This document shows, piece after piece, positions 1-9,514 of a stretch of DNA of 64,000 nt. Made by a program: the position numbers and the translations under genes. Under the pieces are notes generated by a model. The model did not search any database and was not told where the DNA came from. It saw nothing but the letters and a program-made list of their open reading frames with translations. How positions within the stretch are numbered: position 1 is the first letter of the stretch; the number at the start of each line of letters is the position of its first letter. This DNA is from Malania oleifera (taxonomy: Eukaryota; Streptophyta; Magnoliopsida; Santalales; Ximeniaceae): contig NC_080420.1 of assembly GCF_029873635.1 (NCBI RefSeq), positions 29,875,032 through 29,939,031 on the forward strand, written 5' to 3'.

Positions 1-721
1 TAGATACTTATATTCAAGCATACATAAAGCATTAAGAATTATATAGCTAAGACACCTTTGTCCATCGGAAGTGGATTTTCTAGAGCATGCTCCTAAGATT
101 TTATTCAAGAGTAGATGACTTAGGTTATTCATCTAAAAAATACAGGTTCCAAAAATAAATTTCTTTGGTAACCCTTAAATAGGCTCGTTGAGCCCTTAAC
201 CTTTACTTTGGACATTTTGGAGGAATGATATGGATTTATGTGGAGACTAATGTCCCATTCAAGCAAATGTTGTTTCATTCCTTTCTAGTCCTAAGTTAGC
301 ATGCTATCTCATCCCATGAACTATAGTCAATACTTCATATACTAACAAATCAACAATGATATATATAGTTAAAAGATCATATTGGATTTATCGTTTGAAT
401 TTCTCATATTGGCTTAACTCTTTACAGTTCTGGGTATAGTAAATATGTATACTAGGATATGACATCTTGAGCACTATCCACTATCCAAGTACTTAGTTAT
501 CACTATCCCTTTTTATTTCGATATGGTTGAATCTTCTTGATTCTTAATAAATAACTAATCCTAAGATCTAAGGAAGAACTATTCTAAAAATCATGTAATT
601 TTTTTTGGTACCCATTCTTTCTTGGATCCCAAGGGGTTTTTTTCTTGACTACCCATACCATCTTCCTTTCTTTGCCTTTAGCGCCTCTATAGGGGCAAGA
701 GTAACGGAGGAAGCCTTTCCT

Positions 722-1257
722 TTAACAATATAAACAAGTTTTGTATTTATGTGAAAATTTTGGCTTGTTAACCCTATTTTTACTTGATGAGACATAAAAA
801 TTATTATGACCGTGGGATTTATAAGATGAACTCGAATCCTTTTTGAAAAAGTTATTTCTTTTAACTCCTAAGGATTTATTTGAGTTATCCTTTTCACTCG
901 TAAATTTGCAAATTATTTCAGAGTAGTCTTCATTTTTTCTCTCCAAGCTGGTGATTTTTAAATCATTTTCTTTTTCAAGAAAGGCATGAGATTCCTTTAA
1001 ATCTTTTAATTCCTTTTCCAAAATTTTCATTTTCATTTTTCAAAATTATGTTCTTTTTTAGACATCTTTACCAGAATCTTATGAACCTTAAATAACTCTT
1101 TTTGTAGTTCCTCGTAAGATGGCATGCTTACATCATAAGATTCATCACATGATTCATCACAAGATTTATCACATAATTCATCACAAGAATCATTACATGA
1201 ATCATTAAATAAGGTAGAAGGAGAGACGTGTACCTCTTCATCGTCTAATGCTTTCAA
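722..1257 (-). pseudogene. gag C-terminal fragment (Copia, SIRE-like)
   Basis: Remnant of a retrotransposon Gag (the capsid and nucleic-acid binding polyprotein). Two minus-strand frames overlap at 1033-1036. The first (1033-1257) carries an acidic Cys/Ser/Asp/Glu repeat followed by a short charged segment. The second (722-1036) is a Lys/Glu-rich likely coiled coil that ends in CLYC, the first half of a CCHC zinc knuckle, where a TAA stop cuts it. Beyond the stop the frame still reads like the basic tail that follows the second knuckle in related elements here. The N-terminal capsid-like half is missing. The paralogue at 12090-12657 has the same TAA, so that lesion is older than the duplication or belongs to the family. 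Not functional. Confidence 0.7.
1139..1206. repeat. 12-bp minisatellite inside gag
   Basis: Five to six degenerate copies of a 12-base unit (GATTCATCACAT-like on the + strand). On the minus strand they encode repeated Ser-Cys-Asp-Glu-type tetrapeptides. The same array is at about 12505-12572. Confidence 0.75.
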
Positions 1258-1362
1258 GCAACATGAAATTAAAAGTGTACTCCCAAGAAAGTGGTGAATT
1301 GGATTTTAAAATTTTCTCAAATAACTTTAGTTTAGTATAACCCTTTTCAATTTAATTTGATA

Positions 1363-3208
1363 TGTTGACCTTATAGGTCATATCCAATTTTGATTATGAC
1401 AAATACTTTGGTATTTGACATTTCTCGAGTTTTTATGCTGGATAAGATTGGCAAAGCTATATGGTGACTTGAAGAAAATGAAGACGCAACATGTTTATTT
1501 CTTGTAATTTATATTTCATTTTGGGTCTGTAATATTATTAATTCCAAAGGTCCATAATAATTTGTGCATATTATGCATGTAGGATCTATAAGCTCAAAAT
1601 GACCTTAGAATGACCTTAGGTCCTTGCATAAGCACTTAGGATTATCTCCGCTATCATATATGCAATCAGGGGTATCATATGGTCTAAAAATATGACTTAG
1701 GTTTTAATTTGACCTGGCTTCGGGTGACCTAACCTTGGTGTTGAAAACACCTCGTCTGACCGAACGTAAGGAAAGCCAAATAGTTGACCTGACTTCGGGC
1801 GACCGAACTCAAATTAATGAATTTTCTAATGACTCAAGCGGCAAAACTTCATTATCATTTTGACCTCACGCGACCAAACTGAGAAGTTCAGCAGACCAAC
1901 CTTAAGACTAGATGACCAAACCTTAAGCAGGTTGGAAATCGCCTTAGACTCAGCCAACTGAAGCTTTGACTAGGCACCCGAACTTCAAAAATGCCTTTTG
2001 ATTATGTGTCTATCAAAGATTTTCAAAAATGATTCTATGATTTAATATCTTTAGAAAAGTTACCCAAATGCTCTATGTTAAATGAGGACACTTTTCTTTA
2101 AAAATTCTATAAATACCTCCCTTGCTCAATGAAAAAATACACACAAGCAATACATAATTTCTATGCTAAAGTTCTCCTAAAAGATCATACTTGCTCACAC
2201 TCTTGCTGGGGGAAATTCTATGAAATTGCTGGATTAAAAAGGGTTTGGTTTTGAGTTGCATCTAAAATCTTTACATCAATAAAAAAGAACTATCGGTGAC
2301 TTCTAAACCTTGAACTTCACATTTTATATTTAGTTTTGGTTTTGAAGTACAATTAGATATTTAACTTGTACAACTTGCTTTATTTTTTAGAGTGTTTTTG
2401 TATGCAGATATCCATTCCTTTCTATTAGAACTTTGACGGTTCAAGGTATAGTTTGATCGTTGGACAAAGTATAGGTGTTTTCTTGCAGAGGTTTTTCTTC
2501 CTGAAAAAGAGGGTGGTTATTGTAAAGGTTTTTGTTCCACCTGGAAGGAACAAGGTATAGTGAAATCCTTCAGTGGTTGATCTAAGGCGAGGACGTATGC
2601 TAGGGTAAGTCGAACCTCGTAAAAGCAGCGGTGTCGCTCTCTTTCCCTTACTCTCTTTAAGTTCCAGAAAAATATACACTGTGTGGATGTTGTAATTATT
2701 TCAATCATTAAAAAAAAAACAACATATATTGGAAATTAAATAAACCAAAGCCTAATTTGTTCTTGGACTTGCGGAAACCAAAAGGAAGTACGTTGGTTAA
2801 TCAATTTTTTGTGAAAACTGTAAGGGAGTACGTCGATTGATTAAAGACCCAAAACCTATTAGTTGAAGGTTTATTTGAATTCTAATTTTTTGAAAACATG
2901 ATTGGATGTTATTTTAAAGTTCAAAGGCCAACTATAGGACTAGAACATTCATATAAAGGGCTACTGAATATTGCAAATCAAATATTGATTACTTGTGTTG
3001 TGGTTGTTTGGTTTGAATAGTTAGTCAATTGGTTGTTATGGTTGTGGATTGAATAGAAGAAGTTAGTGTTTGTGTGGATTGCCTAATCAACAAGTATATA
3101 AGAAGTCTTGAAAAGATTGTAAAAAGTCAAGAACTCTTAAAAAGACTCTAAAGAATTTTAAATATAACCCAATTCACCCCCCCCCTTGGGATTACACCTT
3201 AGGTTTCA
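1363..3208 (+). mobile_element. 5' LTR of Copia element A (chimeric)
   Basis: The LTR begins TGTTGACC, ends ...TTTCA and is followed at once by a degenerate tRNA-Met primer site and a gag start. Positions 1363 to about 2000 match the solo LTR at 12730-13400, and both sit after TGATA in the same flanking sequence. From about 2000 onward the sequence instead resembles the reverse complement of the 17615-19756 family, including the GAGGACGTA...GTCGAACCTCGTAAAA block near 2590-2630. A TATA-like TCTATAAATACC lies near 2108 and a C-run lies near the 3' end. The LTR therefore looks stitched from two families. Confidence 0.65.
1700..1985 (+). repeat. U3 motif array (GGGCGACCGAAC type)
   Basis: About eight degenerate copies of a GGGCGACCGAAC-like motif lie in the 5' half of LTR A. 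Many are altered at the CpG positions (for example GCGACCAAAC, GATGACCAAACC). Confidence 0.6.
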
Positions 3209-3210
3209 AT

Positions 3211-3224
3211 TGGTATTCGAGAGC
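3211..3224 (+). other. Primer binding site of element A (degenerate)
   Basis: TGGTATTCGAGAGC sits two bases after the LTR end. It resembles TGGTATCAGAGC, the site complementary to initiator tRNA-Met used by plant Copia elements. Confidence 0.6.
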
Positions 3225-3265
3225 AGTTATAGCAAATCCTTGCAAGTAGCTATATAAAGATCTAG

Positions 3266-3857
3266 ATGGCACAAATAGGAGTAGCTCCCTTTGGTGAGGG
3301 TCAATCCTTAACTAGACCACCCATTTTTTGTTGACTCAATTACACCTCTTGGAAGCAATGAATGAGAATCTGCCATCAAACAATGGACTAGGAGGCATGG
3401 AATGTTGTCACAAATGGAAATCCAATCCCTACTAAACTAGTAGATGGAAAATAAGTACCTAAAGAGGAAAAAAAACTTACCGAATCAGATTTCAAAATGC
3501 TACAAATTAACTCAAGTGTAATAAACGCCCTATACTGTGCACTTGATGCAAATGAATTCAATAGATTAATGGCGTGTAAAACAGCTAAAGAAATTTAGGA
3601 TAAATTAGAAGTAACCTATGAAGGCACCGTAGATGTTAGGGACAGTAGAATTGATATGTTAACTAGTGAATATGAAGCTTTTAATATGAATCCTGATGAA
3701 ACTATAACAAGCATGTACACTAGGTTCACACATATCATAAATTCACTAAGTGCCTTAGGAAAAACATATTCCACCCATGAGATGATTTGAAAAATTCTAA
3801 AAGCACATCCACCTATTTGGGAACTGAAAGTCACAGCCTTAACGGAAGGTAGAAACC
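3266..3857 (+). pseudogene. gag N-terminal fragment of element A
   Basis: A decayed gag starts at an ATG 41 bases after the primer site. Its early residues (MAQIGVAPFGEGQS, then RPPIF) follow the pattern of the other SIRE-like gags in the window. In-frame stops appear early (TGA shortly after the RPPIFC block, TAG near 3597, TGA near 3787). The middle still matches the capsid-like region, with the segments around DSRIDML, MYTRFTHIINSL and EGRNL. The gene is cut at about 3857 by the LTR of element B, and the rest of gag and pol is not found downstream. Not functional. Confidence 0.7.
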
Positions 3858-5224
3858 TATTGCCCTTATAGGTAGCACTCAGTTCTGATAATGACAAATA
3901 CTGATATTTGATGTTTATCAAGAGTTTGTGCAGGCTCAAATAAATATCCTAGGGAATGAAACTTAAAGAAGCAAGAAGACCTTGAAGACTTGTAATTTGT
4001 AATTGTAAATGTGATTTCTGTAATATGGGTCTGTAATAGTAATCTAGGTTGTGGTTAGTATGTATCTTACCTGCACATCATACATATAGGATATATTGTA
4101 AGCTCAACTAGACCATAGCAAGACCCTAGACTCTAACACTCATCCATATAGCATATAATATATAGGTGTGTTGAAACTGTGCTTTAATTGAACAAATCTA
4201 AGCAACTTGAGTAAGCTCAGGTGACCAAACCCTTGGAGTACAAAACTCCTCGGGCGCCCGAATATTGACAAGTCAAAATGTTAACCAAGCTCTCAGGCGA
4301 TCGACCCTTAAATGCACACACCATCCACGGGCGCTCGAACCCCTTGAAAGGAACTGTTCACCAACTTGGGCGACCGATAGTTTTAGCTCAAAAAGGACCC
4401 CGGGCGACCGAACACAGGAGTTCGGGCCACCGAACATTCGACTGGGCACCTGAAGTCACGAACATATGCTATTGACTTTGAGTCGGTTTGCCGAGCCTCT
4501 ACACGAGTGACCAAACTATCTAAAAAACCTTTTTACTATGTGTCTGGTCAGGCAACTGAACTTAGGTTCAGCCACCCGAACCTCAACCGATTAAAATTAT
4601 TTTAACAGCAGTAAAACTGGGTTAAGTCGAGCTAATTGGATTTTAATCATTTAGGACTTTTTTAATTATTCCCATTATATTCCAAATGGTTATATTTTTA
4701 CCCCTGACTATAAATATGAGTCCATTTGCATGATTAGGGATATATTAGTAAAGTGATTAGCCAAAAAAATTTCTCTTTATTGAAAAATCACCCTTTGCCC
4801 AAATACTCTCAAACTTGCATCCTTTTGATAAAATCAGAGATTGTGAGAGTTCTTGTTGTGTAAGTGTGATTAGTGCTAACTACTCCCACTTGTTTGTATG
4901 ATTGAGATAATTTTCTAGGGATTAGTACGTAAAGTAAGTGAACAAGTTATAGTGGTAATCCTTGTGCTTGTTAGCCAAGGCGGGGATGTAGGCAATTGGC
5001 TGAACCTCAATAACATTTCTGTGTGTCACCCTTACTTTACTACTTTCTGGTGCATGTGTGTTTGATTAAATTGCTTTATTTACTTTTTGGTAAACATTTA
5101 CATTACTCACACTAGATTGACCATAGGGTTGTGAATATACTAGTGTTAGGAGATTGACTTAGGGCTTAAGTTTTAAAAATACCAATTCCCCCCCCCCCTT
5201 TTTGTGATCACGGTAAAGCTAACA
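3858..5224 (+). mobile_element. 5' LTR of Copia element B
   Basis: This LTR aligns at its start with the TGTTGACCTTATAGG start of related LTRs, although TG has become TA. It contains the U3 motif array, a TATA-like GACTATAAATATG near 4708, a C-run near 5188 and the terminal ...GCTAACA. The primer site follows. The 3' LTR partner is missing because the element is truncated after integrase. Confidence 0.7.
4205..4590 (+). repeat. U3 motif array (GGGCGACCGAAC type)
   Basis: About ten copies of a motif near GGGCGACCGAAC (variants GGGCGCCCGAA, GGGCGCTCGAAC, GGGCCACCGAAC, AGCCACCCGAACC) lie about 30-45 bases apart in U3 of LTR B, upstream of its TATA-like box. Confidence 0.65.
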
Positions 5225-5226
5225 AT

Positions 5227-5239
5227 TGGTATTAGAGCC
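5227..5239 (+). other. Primer binding site of element B
   Basis: TGGTATTAGAGCC starts two bases after the LTR end. It differs by one base from the initiator tRNA-Met site TGGTATCAGAGCC. Confidence 0.75.
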
Positions 5240-5279
5240 AAGTTGCATAGACTAGCTGTTAATTTGCAAACGATCACAT

Positions 5280-6725
5280 ATGGCTCATAGCTCCATGACC
5301 CCTTTCCCTGAGGGACCATCTTCTACATGACCTCCTATTTTTAGTGGTGTTAATTACACCTTTTGGAAACAAAGGATGTGCATCTACCTTCAAAATACTG
5401 ATTGGAAGGTCTGGAGGATTATCTCTAAGGGAAATTATGTACCTATGAAAATTGAGGGTACAGCTAGGGTTTCTAAGACTGAACAGGAATATAATGATGA
5501 TGATATGAAAGTTGTTAGTTTAAATGCTACTACCATGAAAATTTTGTACTGTAGTCTTGATGTAAATGAATTTAAAAAAATTATGGCATGCTCTACTACT
5601 AAAGAAATATGGGATAAGTTAGAATTCACATATAAGGGTACTAGGGATGTGAAAGACAGTGGGATAGACATGTTGACCATTGAGTATAAAGCCTTTAGGA
5701 TGAATGTAGGTGAGTCCATTCAGAGCATGTACACTAGATTCACACACATCATAAACTCACTACATGCATTAGAAAAGACCTATCCCACATATGAGATGAT
5801 TAGGAAGATTCTTAGAGGCTTACCTCCTATTTGGGAAGTTAAGGCTACAACCATTGTTGAGGGTAGAGACCTTAAGGCCATGACTCTAGATGAATTGATA
5901 GGCTCCCTGATCACTTATGAATTGGCCATAAATGAGAGACTTAATGAGCATAATAGGGCTAAGAAAGTGACTGCATTAAAAACCTCCACGAACACAACTA
6001 GTGAATGCAGTGAATCTAACACTGATGAGGATATGGTCATGCTAATCAGAAAATTTAGAAGATTTTTTAGGAAGAACAGGAGGCCATATAAAAAATATAG
6101 GGAGTCTACAACTGAAAATGGAAAGTCAAGTAAAAGAAAAGAGAAATCAAATGCTCCCACGTGCTACAACTACAACAAGGTCGGGCATATCAGACCAGAT
6201 TGCCCACTACTGAAAAAGGAGACTAAGAAAAAGAAGAAAGCCATAAAGGCTGGGACATCATGGGATAAGCTTAGCAATAGCGACTCAGAATCAGACTACA
6301 GCGACTTGAAGGTCGCCAATCTGTGCTTGATGGCACACGACGATGAGGTATCATCTTATAGCTCATTATCTTCATATTATTCATTTGATGATTGTAGTTC
6401 TGATTGCATGCCTACATTTTGAGAGTTTCAACTAGAATATATTTGTGTATCTAATTTGTCAGGAAAAATGACCAAAGAAAATAATGATTTGAAAAAGAAA
6501 TGTGAAAATTGGTCAAAATTGTTTAATATTGCAAAAACCTCTCATGCTTCCATTTTTAAAGAAAAAGATGCTACCATTGTTGAACTTGAGAGGAAATTGG
6601 AGGATAGCTCCAAAATCATTTTTAAATTCACCGAGAGCAAACGAAATTTTGAAAAACTACTTGGTGCCCAAAGAAACTCGTTAAGTAAAGAAGGTCTTGG
6701 TTTTAACGACCTAATCTTTACTTAG
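5280..6725 (+). pseudogene. gag of Copia element B, nearly full length
   Basis: Gag polyprotein frame of a SIRE-like Copia element. The family ATG is at 5280. An in-frame TGA at 5328 (from CGA, a CpG change) breaks it, so the longest open stretch starts only at 5376. Order of parts: capsid-like region of the UBN2/retrotransposon-gag type (to about 5930), a Lys/Arg-rich stretch, a zinc knuckle at about 6160-6200 whose second Cys is Tyr (CYNYNKVGHIRPDC), and an acidic tail with NLCLMAHDD. A TGA at 6420 stops the frame, but the same frame continues as a coiled-coil segment to 6725. The second knuckle (CFKCKQIGHIQFYC, from about 6788) is intact but in another frame. Not functional. Confidence 0.85.
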
Positions 6726-6785
6726 GAAATTTTACACGTGAGTCAAAGTCTCATGTTCCTCCTTAAGATCCTAAGTGTAGAATAA

Positions 6786-8330
6786 GATGCTTTAAATGTA
6801 AACAAATTGGTCACATTCAATTTTACTGTCCACTTAGGAATAAACGTGCTAAAATTAGGAAAGTATGGGTAGTTAAAGGAGATCCTTGTACAAACCCCTG
6901 TGGACCCAACAAAATTTGGGGGCCAGCATCAGTTACTTAGTATATTTTGTAGGTATGCTTAAGATCGTCCTCTCCAAGGACCCGTGGTACTTAAATAGTG
7001 GATGCTCACGGAACATGACCGGAGAAAAAGGAAAATTTACTTCAATCGTTTCCAAGGATAGAGACTGTGTGACATTCGGTGACAATGCAAAAGGACGTAT
7101 CATCGGGGTAGGTAAGGTTGGTAAGGATTCCTCTCTTACTATTGATAACGTTTTATTAGTTGATGGACTAAAACATAATCTACTTAGCATAAGTCAGTTG
7201 TGTGACATAGGATATAAAGTATCCTTTGAAAATGATAAATGCATAGAAGAAAATAAATCATATCATAAAGTGCTTTTTACTGTCGATCGCCATGAAAATG
7301 TTTATACTACCTCTCTTGATAATCTAGTTTCACAACAAGTAACATGTTTTTCTGCCATAAATGAAGCTAGTTGGTTATGGTATAGGTGCTTAGGACATGC
7401 AAGCATGGATTTATTGTCAAAACTTGTTAGAAAATAACTATTAAAAGGCTTGCCTAAGATGTTGTAAAGGATAAAATTTGTGATACATGTCAAATGGGTA
7501 AGCAAACAAAATCTAGTTTTAAGAAAAAGAAATTCATATCTACTACTAGACCACTTGAGATGCTTCACTTAGATTTGTTTGGACCTAATTTTGTATAAAG
7601 TCTTGGTGGTAAATCATATGTCATTGTAATTGTGTATGACTTTTCTACATTCACATGGGTGTTGTTTCTTGCACACAAAAATGAATCATGTGAACAGTTC
7701 ATCAAATTTTGTAGGAAAATTCAGAATGAAAAAGGATATAGGATAACCCATATAAAAAGTGATAGAGGCATTGAATTCAAAAATGAGAGCATAAAAAAAT
7801 ATTGTGACTTAGAGGGCATATTATATAACTTTTCTACACCTAGGACACCTCAACAAAACGGTGTGGTAGAAAGAAAGAATAGGTCATTGCAAGAAATGGG
7901 TAGAACTATGCTAAATGAACATAACTTACCTAAATATTTTTGGGTTGAGGCCATTAATACTACATGTTATGTTATGAATAGGATGTTGATTAGACCGTCA
8001 ATTAATAAAACCCCTTATGAATTGTGGAACAACCATTAGCCAAATATTTCCTATTTTCATGTGTTTGGTTGTAAATGTTTTGTGTTTAGAGATAATGAAC
8101 ATCTAGGAAAATTTGACTCTAAATCTGATGAAGGTATTTTCCTAGGTCATGCACTAAATAGCAAAGCATATAGGGTTTTCAACAAAAGAACATTGACTGT
8201 CATTGAATCTATTCATGTTGTGTTTGATGAAGCTAATCCATTTTCTAAGAAAGATGATGAAGATGATATTGATATTAGAAAATGCTTAGATAAATTATCA
8301 ATTGAAAACAATGCAAGTGAAAACCCATAA
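6786..8330 (+). pseudogene. Protease-integrase part of pol, element B
   Basis: Remnant of the Copia pol polyprotein in several frames. First comes the second zinc knuckle and basic tail (6788-6940). Next is an aspartic protease at about 6980-7200 whose catalytic motif reads NSGCS instead of DSGCS, so the essential Asp is gone. The pre-integrase zinc-finger region follows (LGHAS near 7390; CDTCQMGKQ near 7480). The integrase core comes last and keeps its acidic triad in LHLDLFG (7565), SDRGIEF (7760) and PQQNGVVERKN (7850). The sequence continues to DEANPF near 8240. Stops at 7435, 7597 and 8037 and several frame changes kill it. Reverse transcriptase and RNase H are absent, and the element is cut at about 8400. 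The gag-pro-int order fits Copia. Confidence 0.85.
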
Positions 8331-8408
8331 CAAAATGAAAAATCATGTAAGGATAATGAAAATCAGGAGTTGCATGTGTCGTAAGGTTAGTCTAGGGTAT
8401 ATTTTGAG

Positions 8409-8686
8409 CTTGTAGCTATATCATATAAAATATGCAAATACAATCAATTCTAAATACCCATTCCCATCACGATCTTGAACTTGATGCTTGCATCTTCTTT
8501 CTTCTACTCTTTTAGTTCCATGGATTGTGCCGGGTTGTATATGCTTTAATCCTCGTGGCTTCCATGACTTCCTCACCTTCCGTGCAAGCTAAATAATGTT
8601 TCTGCTCACAATCTCAATGCATAGGTCAAATACCAAGTGATTTGTCATTATCAAAATAGGATTGGACTCATAGAGTCAATACTCGG
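8409..8686 (-). mobile_element. LTR 5'-end fragment, minus strand
   Basis: About 280 bases match the 5' end of the long LTR family at 54035-54311 and 61600-61894, with shared blocks AATACCCATTCCCA, TAGTTCCATGGAT-like and CAAATACCAAGTGATTTGTC. The end reads GAGTCAATA where the intact copies have GAGTCAACA. Confidence 0.7.
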
Positions 8687-9241
8687 GAAACTCTCGTTAA
8701 TAAAATACGCTGCATGTGTGTGAGTAAGGACAAAGAATGATTCATAATTGTGGATTAATTTATAAATAATGATTATATTTTGTAAACAAACCTCATGATA
8801 GTGACACACTAGTATTAATCTATTCCGTCTTACTGAGATGTGTCTCACCAGATATGAATTTAATCTTTTTCAGGGCCTTCGCGTGATCGAGCTTAGCGAG
8901 CTTGGGGTTGGATTTGTTGGCATAATATTTTTGTGAGAGGGTACAGATTCTGGTTGTATTTTTTGTTTATGTTATTAGCTTTCTAAGAATATATATGGAT
9001 ATTGGATGTTGGGAAATTATTGGGATGTTTATATAGAACTCTAGTATGTTATAAAGGATGTTAGTTTATTTTTCCGCTACGTGATTGAGGTTATGGTATC
9101 ATACACAGGTGATCGGACCACATCACACCCTGGGCCAACTTGGCGGGTTCAAGGTGCAACACTCAAGCCCTGTCAAATCATATTTTACAAAATGTGAAAG
9201 ATTTTAAAAAAAAAAAATTTCTTCTTGAGCTTCTTCTTGAA
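8687..9241 (+). mobile_element. Probable Ty3/Gypsy LTR remnant
   Basis: No coding potential. The block near 8805-8850 (ACACTAGTATTAATC, then TTACTGAGATGTGTCTCACC) is related to 48262-48315. It resembles a segment common near the end of plant Gypsy LTRs. Class is inferred from this one block. Confidence 0.4.
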
Positions 9242-9249
9242 CTTGTCCC

Positions 9250-9270
9250 TAGGGGTGGCAAAACGGGTTG
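9250..9270 (+). repeat. hAT-like left terminal inverted repeat
   Basis: TAGGGGTGGCAAAACGGGTT is complementary, with a few mismatches, to the end of the element at 23371. Confidence 0.65.
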
Positions 9271-9514
9271 AAACCCAACGGGTGACTCGTGAGTCACCCA
9301 GACCTATTTATAAATGGACCAACCCAAACCGAACCCATTTATTAAAGGATTTAGGTGAATATGGGTTGGTCCACCCTTCGGATGACTCGTTTAACTTATT
9401 ATATATGCATTATACGATCAAACCCTAACCTAGTAACCCTATCCATCTCCTAATGTTGCTGACCTCCTGATTCTCCTCACTCAGTCACTCTCAGTCTCAG
9501 AACTCAATCACCCT

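Larger units (their letters stand above)
1..1362 (-). mobile_element. Copia (SIRE-like) fragment D1: gag end plus non-coding internal part
   Basis: Minus-strand piece of a Copia-type retrotransposon cut by the window edge. Read on the minus strand it starts with the last ~90 bases of an LTR (the rc shows the usual AATTCACC...TTGGGA end near 1270-1300), passes at once into the middle of gag and then into about 700 bases with no recognisable pol. The stretch is closely repeated at 11361-12729, so the same deletion (LTR end joined to mid-gag) is present in both copies. The + LTR at 1363 interrupts its LTR after TGATA (1358-1362). Element type is inferred from gag and from LTR similarity. Confidence 0.7.

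Noticed and set aside
4265..4475. Two overlapping short proteins
   Set aside because: Both lie in the U3 motif array of LTR B and have no domain.
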